This document shows, one piece after another, positions 8,788-17,162 of a stretch of DNA of 64,000 nt. How positions within the stretch are numbered: position 1 is the stretch's first letter; every line of letters starts with the position of its first letter. The stretch is from contig NZ_GG700527.1 of the NCBI RefSeq assembly GCF_000163295.1, positions 729,867 to 793,866 on the forward strand, in the 5' to 3' direction. Both the position numbers and the translations under genes were made by a program. This stretch comes from Anaerococcus vaginalis ATCC 51170. Its GTDB lineage: Bacteria > Bacillota > Clostridia > Tissierellales > Peptoniphilaceae. A model generated the notes under the pieces. That model worked only from the letters and a program-made list of their open reading frames with translations, did no database searches and was not told the origin of the DNA.

Positions 8788-10468
8788 AAAAGTTTATGAA
8801 TCTTGGTTAAACAATGAATTTTTTGACCAAGACACAAGAGATGAATTGAAAAATATTGAAGATGATGAGAATGAAATTGAAGATAGATTCTATCAAGAAT
8901 TGGCATTTGGAACTGCAGGACTAAGAGGGAAATTAGGCGCTGGAACAAATAGAATGAACCAATATACAGTTGCCAAAGCAAGCCAAGCCTTTGCTGATAC
9001 AATATCAGATATGGGCGAAGATGCAAAAAAAAGAGGAGTTACAATTTGTTATGACGTTAGACACAAATCTGATGAATTTTCAAAAATAACAGCTGAAGTC
9101 TTTGCTGCAAACGGAATTAAAGTAAATATTTTCAAAGAAATTCAACCAACACCAGTTTGTTCATACGCTATAAGAAAATTAAAATCTATAGCTGGAGTAA
9201 TGGTAACAGCAAGCCACAACCCAAGAGAATATAATGGATACAAGGCTTATGGCTCTGATGGAAGTCAAATTCTTGAAGATATTGCAGTACAAATTCAAAA
9301 TTATATGAAAGAATATGATGATTATTCAAAAATAAAAAGAATTGATTTTGACAAGGCAATGGATGAAGGATTAATTTCATGGATAGACGATTCATTAATA
9401 GAAGATTATGTAAAAGAAGTTTTGGCTTGTACAATTAACGATGACGTAGACAAGAAAGTAAAAATTGTTTACACTCCATTAAATGGTTGTGGAAATAAAT
9501 TGGTAAGAAGAATACTTAATGAAAGAGGATTTGAAAATATTTATATAGTAAAAGAACAAGAAAATCCAGATCCTGATTTTACAACAGTAGGTTATCCAAA
9601 TCCAGAAGATCCAAAAGCATTTAAATTATCAGAAAAATTAGGAGAAGAAAAAGAAGCAGATTTGTTGCTTGCAACAGATCCAGACTCAGATAGATGTGCA
9701 GTTGAAGTTAAAGATGAAAAAGGAAACTATCAATTTTTAACAGGAAATCAAATTGGATCATTACTTACAAATTATATTTTGACAGCTTTAGATGAAAATA
9801 ATGAATTGCCAGAAGATGGAGCAGTTGTAAAAACAATTGTATCTACAGATTTAATTAAACCAATTGCAAAAAGCTATGGAGTAGAAGTCTATGAAGTTTT
9901 GACAGGATTTAAAAATATTTATGAAGTAGCAAATGAATTTGAAAGAAAAGGCAAAGGCGAATTTATTTTTGGATTTGAAGAAAGTATAGGATATAATTAC
10001 AAAACATTTGTTAGAGATAAGGATGCAGTAAATTCTGCTATGCTTATTAGCGAAATGACTGCATATTATAAAGACAAAGGCAAAACTTTATTAGACGTAT
10101 TGGATGATATATATGATAAATTTGGATATTATTCAAACGAAGTTCAATCAATAGTTCTTGAAGGACTTGATGGAGCAAATAAAATTAAAAGAATAATGGA
10201 AACAATAAGAAACAATCCAATTGAAGAAGTAATAGGACTTAAAGTTAAAAACATTGTTGATTACTTAAACGATGATACAGGATTGTCAAAATCAAATGTA
10301 TTAAAATATTATCTAGAAGATGATTCATGGTTTGTATTACGACCATCAGGAACAGAGCCAAAAATTAAATTATACCTAAATGTAATAGAAAAAAGTAAAA
10401 AAGAATCAGAAATTAAAAAAGATAAATTGAAAGATGAAGTAAATAAAATAATTGATAAAATTGACTAA
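8777..10468 (+). CDS. Phosphoglucomutase/phosphomannomutase (alpha-PGM)
   Basis: Interconverts glucose-6-phosphate and glucose-1-phosphate, feeding glgC and receiving phosphorolysis product. It begins with the family's GTAGLRGKLGAG substrate loop. TASHNPREYNGYK contains the phosphoserine Ser146. DPDSDR is the Mg site, GFEESIGY the sugar-specificity loop, and RPSGTEPKIKLYL the C-terminal phosphate-binding loop. The length of 563 residues matches Firmicutes PgcA-type enzymes. GTAGGAGGAAAATATT in the end of the pullulanase gene sets the ATG at 8777. It is the last gene of the glycogen operon and ends 1 nt before a strong terminator. Confidence 0.93.
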   Translation: MDYKKVYESWLNNEFFDQDTRDELKNIEDDENEIEDRFYQELAFGTAGLRGKLGAGTNRMNQYTVAKASQAFADTISDMGEDAKKRGVTICYDVRHKSDEFSKITAEVFAANGIKVNIFKEIQPTPVCSYAIRKLKSIAGVMVTASHNPREYNGYKAYGSDGSQILEDIAVQIQNYMKEYDDYSKIKRIDFDKAMDEGLISWIDDSLIEDYVKEVLACTINDDVDKKVKIVYTPLNGCGNKLVRRILNERGFENIYIVKEQENPDPDFTTVGYPNPEDPKAFKLSEKLGEEKEADLLLATDPDSDRCAVEVKDEKGNYQFLTGNQIGSLLTNYILTALDENNELPEDGAVVKTIVSTDLIKPIAKSYGVEVYEVLTGFKNIYEVANEFERKGKGEFIFGFEESIGYNYKTFVRDKDAVNSAMLISEMTAYYKDKGKTLLDVLDDIYDKFGYYSNEVQSIVLEGLDGANKIKRIMETIRNNPIEEVIGLKVKNIVDYLNDDTGLSKSNVLKYYLEDDSWFVLRPSGTEPKIKLYLNVIEKSKKESEIKKDKLKDEVNKIIDKID

Positions 10469-10469
10469 A

Positions 10470-10511
10470 AATTAAGTGCCAAGAAAAACCACTTGGCACT
10501 TAATTTTTTAT
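10470..10511. terminator. Bidirectional terminator after glycogen operon
   Basis: AATTAAGTGCCAAG (10470-10483) pairs perfectly with CTTGGCACTTAATT (10492-10505), with an 8-nt loop and a T-rich tail. The A-run on the left lets it serve the convergent minus-strand gene as well. Confidence 0.9.
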
Positions 10512-10555
10512 TTAAATTAATTGCATATATATAAATATTAATATTGAAACAGATT

Positions 10556-11026
10556 TTATTTATTAATATATCTGCCTATATTAGTATCATCAACTCTTTT
10601 GTCTAACATATAATCAATAGAATCATAAATTTCATGACATATATCTTCTTCCCATGTATAAAAATTTATTACAAAATAACTACCATTCTCCATTTCTAAT
10701 TTTATAAAATACTTTTTAAATAAAATAAGTCTACAAAGAAAATATACGGATATAAAAAATAATATAGCATTATTGAGCTTGATAAAAGCAAAAAAGAATA
10801 GAAGTAATAATAATATATGACGTTTATTACTTTTATAATGCATAATATAGGCATCGTATATTCTATCAACTCTGATTTTTCCATAGGAATTATTATTTCC
10901 AAATAATTTAGTATCATTATAATATATTACATCTTCATATACTTGAATATGTCTTTGTGCAGAAAATGGTAATGGTAAACTTTCAAAATTAAATTCTCTT
11001 ATGATATTATTATGCTCAGAACTCAT
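10556..11026 (-). CDS. Hypothetical membrane protein
   Basis: 156 residues; I do not recognise the family. A hydrophilic N-terminal half is followed by two adjacent hydrophobic segments near residues 70-83 and 85-106, a hairpin-like membrane anchor. A charged C-terminal domain (EMENGSYFVINFYTWEED) follows. The architecture looks like a PH-like or bPH2-type membrane protein, but that is only an impression. AAGGAG upstream of the ATG supports the start. It is a monocistronic minus-strand gene between two plus-strand operons. Its promoter has an unusual AT dinucleotide spacer (separate entry), so expression may vary. Confidence 0.7.
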   Translation of the reverse strand: MSSEHNNIIREFNFESLPLPFSAQRHIQVYEDVIYYNDTKLFGNNNSYGKIRVDRIYDAYIMHYKSNKRHILLLLLFFFAFIKLNNAILFFISVYFLCRLILFKKYFIKLEMENGSYFVINFYTWEEDICHEIYDSIDYMLDKRVDDTNIGRYINK

Positions 11027-11097
11027 TATTTTATCTCCTTATATAATTTTATTGTATTAAATTTTCATTATTTAAATATTTCAATTTTATTATTTTC

Positions 11098-11127
11098 ATT
11101 ATAATATATATATATATATATTGTCAA
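11098..11127 (-). promoter_or_regulatory. Promoter with (AT)9 repeat as its spacer
   Basis: On the minus strand, TTGACA (11127-11122) and TATAAT (11103-11098), both perfect consensus, are separated by exactly 18 nt that are nine AT repeats (11121-11104). It lies about 70 nt upstream of the minus-strand membrane protein. Repeat-length change would move the two boxes relative to each other, as in known phase-variable promoters. Confidence 0.75.
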
Positions 11128-11261
11128 AAAATTATCGTGGGTTTAAACTTGATTTCAACATAAATTTATCTAAGGCTTTTATATTAGATATTTTTAATAA
11201 GGATATTTTAAAGAATTTTAAATTTCTGATAAAATAAGTAAACAGGAAGTAAGGAGGTTTT

Positions 11262-11765
11262 ATGGATCAATTTTTTAACTTTATAGATAAAGTATTTTCT
11301 ATTCAAGTTTTTGGAAATTTGACTTTATATCAATTATTATCAACAATTTTAAAATATGTATTTGTTGTTATTGTTTTGTACTTTATCTATTCAATTATTA
11401 GAATAATATATTATGATGTTAGATATGCTATTAAAAAAGAGCAAATATCTGATACATATTTACAATTCATAAATCAAAATCAAGAACACAAATTTAAAGT
11501 ACAAGAATATTATTATATTGGAGACAATAATACTATTGGAAGAGATGATAAAAATACTATTTGTATAAAAGACAAATTTTTATCAAGTTTTCATGCGAGA
11601 ATTATTTTAGACCAAGGTATTTATTTTTTGGAAGATATGAACTCTTCTAATGGAACTTTTTTAAATGATGAAAGAATTAATGAAGCGATAGAATTAAAAA
11701 ACAAGGATATTATTAAATTTGGAGAACTTAAATTCTTATTTATAAACGGTGATGAAGATGATTAA
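11262..11765 (+). CDS. Membrane-anchored FHA domain protein
   Basis: FHA domains bind phosphothreonine peptides. One membrane segment near residues 25-45 is followed by a cytoplasmic C-terminal FHA domain. The FHA core motifs are GRDDKNTICIKD, then SSFHARI (strand and S-x-x-H signature) and DMNSSNGTFLND (the S-x-N-G-T-xx-N signature). The length is 167 residues. AAGGAGG before the ATG at 11262 is strong. The next gene starts within its last codons. The FHA, RodA/FtsW, PBP order resembles the actinobacterial fhaB-rodA-pbpA cluster, where a Ser/Thr kinase controls cell-wall growth. No kinase is in this window. Confidence 0.88.
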   Translation: MDQFFNFIDKVFSIQVFGNLTLYQLLSTILKYVFVVIVLYFIYSIIRIIYYDVRYAIKKEQISDTYLQFINQNQEHKFKVQEYYYIGDNNTIGRDDKNTICIKDKFLSSFHARIILDQGIYFLEDMNSSNGTFLNDERINEAIELKNKDIIKFGELKFLFINGDEDD

Positions 11766-13029
11766 AAATGAAAATATAAATATCACCAGGCAAAGACAAT
11801 ATAAAAATTCTGCTTTATTTCTTTTATTTGTATTTGAATTTTTAAGTTTAAGTTTGTCAATGATTTACAATGCTAAACATTTACAAAGCAGAGATTTCTA
11901 TTCTTATTTAACAATACTAATTACAACAATACTATCTACAGTTTTGGCTAATAAATTTACAAGAAGCGATAGTATTTTATTACTTATAGTAAATATGTTG
12001 TTTTCAATTGGTGTTGCTATGATTTATAGGCTAGATCCTGCTTTAGGAAAAAAGCAATTGTTGTTTTATATAATTGGTGTGGTTGTATTTTTTATTACCT
12101 ATTTTATATTGCCAAAAATAAAAAATTGGGATGATTACATTATTTTTTATTTTGTAATTTCTATAGTTTTGTTTATGGCAACTTTGGTATTTGGTTTTGC
12201 ATCTGGTGGTGCAAAAAACTGGATTGTAATTGGTCCTATTACCATACAACCATCAGAATTTATTAAAATTCCTTTTATATTTTTTGTGGCAAGCTTTTAT
12301 ACAAATTACAATAAATATAGAAAAAAAGCATTTGGTAAGTATTATTTGAATATTGGAATTTACTTTTTTATTTTGATGTTTTTTATTCAAAAAGAATTGG
12401 GAACAGCTTTAATATTTTTTGGAACAATGATTTTGACACAATTTGTTTATGAAAGAGATAGAAAGCTTATTCTTTTGAACGTAATATTTACAATTTTGGG
12501 AGCTATACTTGCATATTTTTTATTTTCTCATATTAGAGTTAGGGTACAAACATGGCTTGATCCATGGTCTGTTATTGACGATAAGGGTTACCAAATAACT
12601 CAATCATTATTTGCTCTTGCAAGTGGTGGATTATTTGGAACAGGAATAGGCTTGGGTAGACCTGATTATATTCCAGTTGCAGAAAGTGATTTCATTTTTC
12701 CTGCAATTTGTGAAGAGTATGGGATTTTTATGGGAATTGCAGTAGTTTTATTGTTCTTGATTTTAGTTTATAGGGCAATAAAAATTGCTCTTCAACAAGA
12801 AAATAAATTCTTTTCAATACTTGCTTTTGGTATAGGAGGGCTTTTTGCGCTTCAAACCTTGATAATTTTAGGTGGAGTTTTAAAACTTATTCCATTAACA
12901 GGGGTTACTCTTCCATTTATTTCCGCAGGAGGCTCCTCAATGGTATCAGGTTTTATTTTATTAGCTTGCCTACAATATTGCGGTCAAAAAATAGAAAATG
13001 GTGATGATAATGAAAAAGAAGAAAGATAA
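11752..13029 (+). CDS. FtsW/RodA/SpoVE family peptidoglycan glycosyltransferase
   Basis: SEDS-family membrane enzyme that polymerises lipid II with a class B PBP partner. Multiple membrane segments span the protein. Family motifs are MIYRLDPALGKKQ, GAKNWIVIGPITIQPSEF, QTWLDPWSVIDDKGYQITQS, GIGLGRPDYIPVAESDFIF and the C-terminal GVTLPFISAGGSSM. It has about 425 residues, normal length. The start is uncertain among GTG 11749, ATG 11752 and ATG 11758, all overlapping the FHA gene; no clear ribosome binding site decides. Its pairing with the next gene argues for a RodA- or SpoVE-like role, but FtsW cannot be excluded. Confidence 0.92.
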   Translation: MKMIKNENINITRQRQYKNSALFLLFVFEFLSLSLSMIYNAKHLQSRDFYSYLTILITTILSTVLANKFTRSDSILLLIVNMLFSIGVAMIYRLDPALGKKQLLFYIIGVVVFFITYFILPKIKNWDDYIIFYFVISIVLFMATLVFGFASGGAKNWIVIGPITIQPSEFIKIPFIFFVASFYTNYNKYRKKAFGKYYLNIGIYFFILMFFIQKELGTALIFFGTMILTQFVYERDRKLILLNVIFTILGAILAYFLFSHIRVRVQTWLDPWSVIDDKGYQITQSLFALASGGLFGTGIGLGRPDYIPVAESDFIFPAICEEYGIFMGIAVVLLFLILVYRAIKIALQQENKFFSILAFGIGGLFALQTLIILGGVLKLIPLTGVTLPFISAGGSSMVSGFILLACLQYCGQKIENGDDNEKEER

Positions 13030-14515
13030 AGAAAAGCCATTTATTCAAAAAATCTTAGATATGGAGAAAAAACAAAGATTAAAAGACGAAGATAACAAAC
13101 ACATATTAGAAAAATCAACAATGAATAAAAGATTAATATATGTTATGATGCTTTTTATTCTTTTGTTTTTATCTATAGTTTTATATTTAGTATATTTTCA
13201 ATTATTTAAAGCACAAACTCTAGCTGATAACAGTCATAATAAAAGAAATTGGGTAAATGAAAATGTAATTAAAAGAGGAAATATCTACGATAGAAATGGA
13301 AATCTTTTAGTATATAACGAAAAAGATGATAATGGAAATAACATAAGAGTTTATAAAAATGGAAAAATAAATTCGGCTTTTACTGGATATAATTCAATTA
13401 AGTATGGGAAAAGTGGTTTAGAAAAAACTTACAATAAAGAATTATTAGATATTTCAGACCAACCAACATCAAAAATTAGAGATATGGTAGAGAAATCTGG
13501 AGTAGGAAATAATTTAAATTTAACAATTGACCAAACGATTCAAAAAATTGCTTATGAAAGCTTGGGTGATCATATTGGCTCTATTGTCGTTATGGATCCA
13601 AGAAATGGAGAAGTTTTGGCAATGGTTTCAAAACCATCTTATGATCCAAACAGTCTAGACCAAGATTGGGATATGTTAATTCAAAATACAAATGCACCTT
13701 TACTTAATAGATCCAGTCAAGGAATTTATAGACCTGGTTCTTCAATGAAGATTGTTACTGCTAATGCAATATTAGAGAGTAAATTAAATACTCATTATAA
13801 CGATACAGGAAAAGTTAAAATTCAAGGCTATGATATAGAAAATTATGGTGGATATTCTTACGGGAATTTAAATTTAAGATCAGCGTTTTTAAATTCTGTT
13901 AATACTTATTTTGCATCAAAAACAGATGAATTAGGTAAAGATTTTTATAAACAAATAGCTGAAAAATATATGTTCAATAAGGATTATAAGTTCGATATAG
14001 AAAAAATAAATTCCAAAATTCCATTTGATGATTTAAATCAAGTTGATTTAGCGATGACAGGATTTGGATATGGTAAGACAAAAGTTACTCCGCTTCACAT
14101 GGCAATGATTGCATCTACAATCGCTAATAATGGAAAAATGATGCAACCAAGACTTGTAAAAAATGTAGTAAATAAAGATGGAAAAATAATTAAAGAAAGT
14201 GAAAGTAAAGTTATATCAGATGTTACAAGTGTAGAAAATGCTAATTATATTAGAGATTTTATGGTGGATGTTGTAAATAGAGGAACGGGAACAAATGCAT
14301 ACACCAGAATTGTACAAATAGCAGGAAAAACTGGAACAGCTGATAAAAAAAATGGAGCAACAGATGCTTGGTTTGTTGGATTTGCTCCAGCTTATCAACC
14401 TAAATTAGCCTTTGCTATTGTTATTGAAGATTCTGATGATACAGCAGGAATCACAGCTGCTCCAATTGCAGGAGAGTTAATTACAAGTATTGTAAATAAC
14501 GTCAATCTAAATTAG
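13010..14515 (+). CDS. Class B penicillin-binding protein (transpeptidase)
   Basis: Cross-links peptidoglycan as partner of the SEDS protein encoded just upstream. A charged cytoplasmic N-terminus is followed by one membrane segment near residues 41-62. A short non-penicillin-binding region (RGNIYDRNGNLL) precedes the transpeptidase domain. Active-site Ser244 lies in PGSSMKI, the SxN motif is SVN, and KTG is in AGKTGTADKKNGATDAWFVGFAP. About 500 residues, like mycobacterial PbpA or short PbpA-type proteins. Of the possible starts at 12998, 13004 and 13010, the last has GGTGATG just upstream; all overlap the SEDS gene. Confidence 0.92.
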   Translation: MKKKKDKEKPFIQKILDMEKKQRLKDEDNKHILEKSTMNKRLIYVMMLFILLFLSIVLYLVYFQLFKAQTLADNSHNKRNWVNENVIKRGNIYDRNGNLLVYNEKDDNGNNIRVYKNGKINSAFTGYNSIKYGKSGLEKTYNKELLDISDQPTSKIRDMVEKSGVGNNLNLTIDQTIQKIAYESLGDHIGSIVVMDPRNGEVLAMVSKPSYDPNSLDQDWDMLIQNTNAPLLNRSSQGIYRPGSSMKIVTANAILESKLNTHYNDTGKVKIQGYDIENYGGYSYGNLNLRSAFLNSVNTYFASKTDELGKDFYKQIAEKYMFNKDYKFDIEKINSKIPFDDLNQVDLAMTGFGYGKTKVTPLHMAMIASTIANNGKMMQPRLVKNVVNKDGKIIKESESKVISDVTSVENANYIRDFMVDVVNRGTGTNAYTRIVQIAGKTGTADKKNGATDAWFVGFAPAYQPKLAFAIVIEDSDDTAGITAAPIAGELITSIVNNVNLN

Positions 14516-14523
14516 AATAATTA

Positions 14524-14565
14524 AAAAATGCTTTGGTATAAAAAATACATCCAAAGCATTTTTAT
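14524..14565. terminator. Terminator between convergent pbp and nadK
   Basis: AAATGCTTTGG (14526-14536) pairs perfectly with CCAAAGCATTT (14551-14561), then more T. The A-run on the left makes it bidirectional. Confidence 0.9.
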
Positions 14566-14591
14566 TGTGAATATATAATTATAATAAAAAA

Positions 14592-15377
14592 TTACAAAAG
14601 CTTATTTTTTATATTAGACCAATAATGGTTTTTATTTAAAATAAGCTTTTTTAGTTCCTTATTAGAAATTCTTGTGCTTATTTTAAAACTATTTGTCTTA
14701 TATTCTTTGCCATCAAACAAAAAAACTGTGTGGTAATTATCTCTTTTGCTGACGTTAATTTCGATTTCAGCATTTTTTGGCAAAATTATTGGTGCTTTTA
14801 ATGACCTATTTAAACTTGAAAAAATAGGCGCAATTGGTGTAAGTTGAAAACCCTCAAGAGATTGATGCAAAATTGCTCCGTTTGATGATAAGTTATAAGC
14901 TGTTGAACCATGAGGAGTAGATATTATTAGACCATCTCCTGAAAAATTTTCTATAAAATTTCCATCAATGAAAAGCCTAAGCCTTACAATTTGATTTCTG
15001 TTGCTTTTTACTACAACTTCATTTACAGCATTAATTTTATTATTACCAATATTTGATTCGAGAATTGCAAGTTTTTCCATATAATAATTTTTTTCAGATA
15101 ATCTTCTTACAAAATCTTCAATATTATCAGGATTTACTTCTTGATAGAAACCTAAGTGTCCTGTGTTTATACCTATAAAAGGAATTTGAGAAAATTTTGA
15201 AAGCTTTACAGCGTTTAAAAATGTTCCATCTCCTCCAATAACAAGGTTTAAGCAAGCGTTTGGATCATAGTTATTAGAAATTTCATATCCAAAATCTTTT
15301 AATATTGCTCTAGTTTTATTATAAATATTTTTAGTATATCTAGATTTATTTTTGAAAATATTAATCGTTTTATTCAT
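14592..15377 (-). CDS. nadK: NAD kinase
   Basis: Phosphorylates NAD to NADP. The diagnostic GGDGTFLNAV (near 47-56) contains the catalytic Asp. IGINTGHLGFYQEV follows, then NEVVV, and the conserved GDGLIISTPHGSTAYNLSSNG. The length of 261 residues is usual for Firmicutes NadK. AAGAAAGG upstream supports the ATG at 15377. It is divergent from the next pseudouridine synthase gene. TATAAT-like hexamers lie back to back in the 60-nt gap (15399-15412), without good -35 boxes. Confidence 0.95.
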   Translation of the reverse strand: MNKTINIFKNKSRYTKNIYNKTRAILKDFGYEISNNYDPNACLNLVIGGDGTFLNAVKLSKFSQIPFIGINTGHLGFYQEVNPDNIEDFVRRLSEKNYYMEKLAILESNIGNNKINAVNEVVVKSNRNQIVRLRLFIDGNFIENFSGDGLIISTPHGSTAYNLSSNGAILHQSLEGFQLTPIAPIFSSLNRSLKAPIILPKNAEIEINVSKRDNYHTVFLFDGKEYKTNSFKISTRISNKELKKLILNKNHYWSNIKNKLL

Positions 15378-15437
15378 TGTTACTTACCTTTCTTAAGATA
15401 TAATTAATTATAACATAAAAAAATTTTTGAGGAAAAA

Positions 15438-16298
15438 ATGACATATATTGAATTTAAAGCAGATAGAAAGATTAGTTTAAAAAAATTCTTGCTAGATAGG
15501 AATATTTCAAATAGGGCTTACAAAAAAATAATAAAAAATTCTATCTTGGTTAATGACAAAAAAATAGAAAAAAATATTAAATTAAATTCAGACGATAATA
15601 TTAAAATAATTATTGAAGATGAAATTCTTAATTATGAGCCGATAAATAAAGAGCTTGAAATTTTATATGAAGATCAAGATATAATTGCTATAGATAAAGA
15701 CGCAAATCTTACTGTAAATTCTAAAGGTCAAGAAAGTTTGGCAAATTATATTAGCTATTATTTTTGGAAAAATAATATAAAATCGCAAGTTAGATTTATA
15801 AATAGACTTGATATGAATACATCAGGAATTATTTTGATTGCAAGAAATCCTTATGCCCAAGCATATTACCAAAAATTAATAGAAAATAATGATTTTGATA
15901 AAGAATATTTGGCACTTGTAGAAGGAAATCTAGAAATAGATAAAACAATTGTTTTGAAGATAAATTATGATGAAAATAAAAAAAAAATGAAAATAGCAGA
16001 TGAAGGCTATGAAATAAAAACATATTTTAAAAATATAAAATTATACGATAAATTTTCCTTGATTTATTGCAAAATTTTTACAGGCAAAACTCATCAAATT
16101 AGAATTTCCTTATCAAATTTAAATCATCCAATAATTGGAGATAAACTTTATGGTTCAAAATACAAATTGGATAGGTTTTTATTGCATTCATACAAGGTAA
16201 GTTTTATAAGATTTAGAGATGGAGAAAAAATAACGATATTATCACGACCAAATTTTGATAATTATTTAAATTCTAGCCTTTTAAGAAGCGATAGCTAA
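15438..16298 (+). CDS. RluA-family RNA pseudouridine synthase
   Basis: Converts uridine to pseudouridine in rRNA or tRNA. An N-terminal S4-like region (FLLDRNISNRAYKKIIKNSILVNDKKI) is followed by the catalytic domain. NRLDMNTSGIILIARN holds the catalytic Asp, and KTHQIRISLSNLNHPIIGDKLYG is the family's C-terminal motif. The length of 286 residues is typical of RluA/RluD proteins. Target site cannot be told from sequence. GAGG lies 7 nt before the ATG. A second family member is at 27954-28913. Confidence 0.9.
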   Translation: MTYIEFKADRKISLKKFLLDRNISNRAYKKIIKNSILVNDKKIEKNIKLNSDDNIKIIIEDEILNYEPINKELEILYEDQDIIAIDKDANLTVNSKGQESLANYISYYFWKNNIKSQVRFINRLDMNTSGIILIARNPYAQAYYQKLIENNDFDKEYLALVEGNLEIDKTIVLKINYDENKKKMKIADEGYEIKTYFKNIKLYDKFSLIYCKIFTGKTHQIRISLSNLNHPIIGDKLYGSKYKLDRFLLHSYKVSFIRFRDGEKITILSRPNFDNYLNSSLLRSDS

Positions 16299-16328
16299 TT
16301 TGCAATTATGCTTTTCATGATATATAAT
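16299..16328 (+). promoter_or_regulatory. Putative promoter of the 6S-like RNA
   Basis: TTGCAA (16299-16304) and TATAAT (16323-16328) are separated by 18 nt, placing the transcription start near 16335, where the RNA's closing stem begins. Confidence 0.55.
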
Positions 16329-16333
16329 AAAGG

Positions 16334-16500
16334 TATTCCAAGGGGCAAGGTCCAAATTTAAACCTACAACATTTATAAGGGATTGCGGAGTTTTGACTTT
16401 GATGGCAAGCCTCCTTTGAGTGGAAGTCAGATATTTCAAACAGCAAACCCACCTTCACTTACGCGAAGGTATTAAATAATAGGGCCGCCTTGGATTTTTT
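16334..16500 (+). ncRNA. ssrS: Candidate 6S RNA
   Basis: 6S RNA mimics an open promoter and binds the housekeeping RNA polymerase holoenzyme. Here a closing stem joins TCCAAGG (16337-16343) to CCTTGGA (near 16488-16494), with GGTCC/GGGCC just inside. A second stem pairs GGG-TTGC (from 16379) with GCAA-CCC (to 16450). An apical arm holds GACTT/AAGTC around GGCAAGCC. A small hairpin, CCTTC-ACTTACGC-GAAGG, sits in the 3' strand of the large central bubble, as in E. coli 6S RNA. It ends in TTTTTTTT. The order and size (about 167 nt) fit 6S RNA; identification rests on structure, not on a covariance search. Confidence 0.72.
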
Positions 16501-16576
16501 TTATATTTTGTTGTTTTTATCCAATAGTGGGTATAAATTTATAAGAACGAAAATTTAAAAAATAAGGAGAGTTATT

Positions 16577-17152
16577 ATGAGTATAGCTGATTATATTGAA
16601 AGTAAAGCACAAAGAAAACAAAGAGAAATTAAATATGAAATTTGGAAAATGAAAAATCACGATAGCAGAATGAGAGCTCAAGGAGCTTTGGTTGGAGCTG
16701 TTGCAGGAGTTGCTGCTGGTTTATTACTTGCACCAAAATCTGGTAAAAATTTAAGAAAAGATATAGTTAATTCTGTTGATAACACAATTAATCAAGTTAA
16801 AGATACAACAAATGATTTTGTAGAAAGTGCTAAAGAGTCATACGTTGATTTTAAAGATAGAGCATATACAGAACTACAACCAATTGAAGAAGGCTTTGAA
16901 GAAGGAAAAAAAGTAGTTAAAGATACTTATGAGAAAACAAAAGCAAATCTAAAAGATAATGCAAAAGATGTTAAAGAAGAAGCTGAAAAATTAAAAGAAG
17001 ATGCTAAAGACGTTAAAGATGCTGCAAAAGAAGGCGCAAAAGAAGCGAAAAAAGACGTCAAAGAAGGCAAAGAAGAAGTTAAAGAAGTAGCAGAAGATAC
17101 TAAAAAGAAAGCTGGAGAAGTAAGAAGAGCAGAAGATAAAAAAAATAAGTAA
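16577..17152 (+). CDS. YtxH domain-containing protein
   Basis: The GALVGAVAGVAAGLLLAPKSGKNLRKDI segment (residues 35-62) is the signature of YtxH/gas-vesicle-like small envelope or stress proteins: a glycine/alanine-rich membrane-associating helix ending in LLAPKSGK. The rest, about 130 residues, is a lysine/glutamate-rich helix of repeated KEDAKDVKDAAKE-type units resembling LEA proteins, probably a long coiled coil. AAGGAGAG before the ATG is clear. It pairs with the next gene, a membrane protein with a similar predicted coil. Exact function is unknown; a general-stress or envelope role is inferred. Confidence 0.85.
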   Translation: MSIADYIESKAQRKQREIKYEIWKMKNHDSRMRAQGALVGAVAGVAAGLLLAPKSGKNLRKDIVNSVDNTINQVKDTTNDFVESAKESYVDFKDRAYTELQPIEEGFEEGKKVVKDTYEKTKANLKDNAKDVKEEAEKLKEDAKDVKDAAKEGAKEAKKDVKEGKEEVKEVAEDTKKKAGEVRRAEDKKNK

Positions 17153-17162
17153 GGAGTAGATA

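Noticed and set aside
8775-9434. Minus-strand open frames opposite the phosphoglucomutase gene
   Set aside because: Low-complexity, Leu/Phe/His-rich translations opposite a certain gene; shadow frames caused by AT-rich codon bias. The same applies to the other antisense frames, such as those at 16991-17218 and 61615-61878.
16351-16500. RNase P RNA or SRP RNA for the structured RNA at this place
   Set aside because: Too short for RNase P RNA, and it lacks the SRP Alu/S-domain GGAA motif; the stem order fits 6S better.
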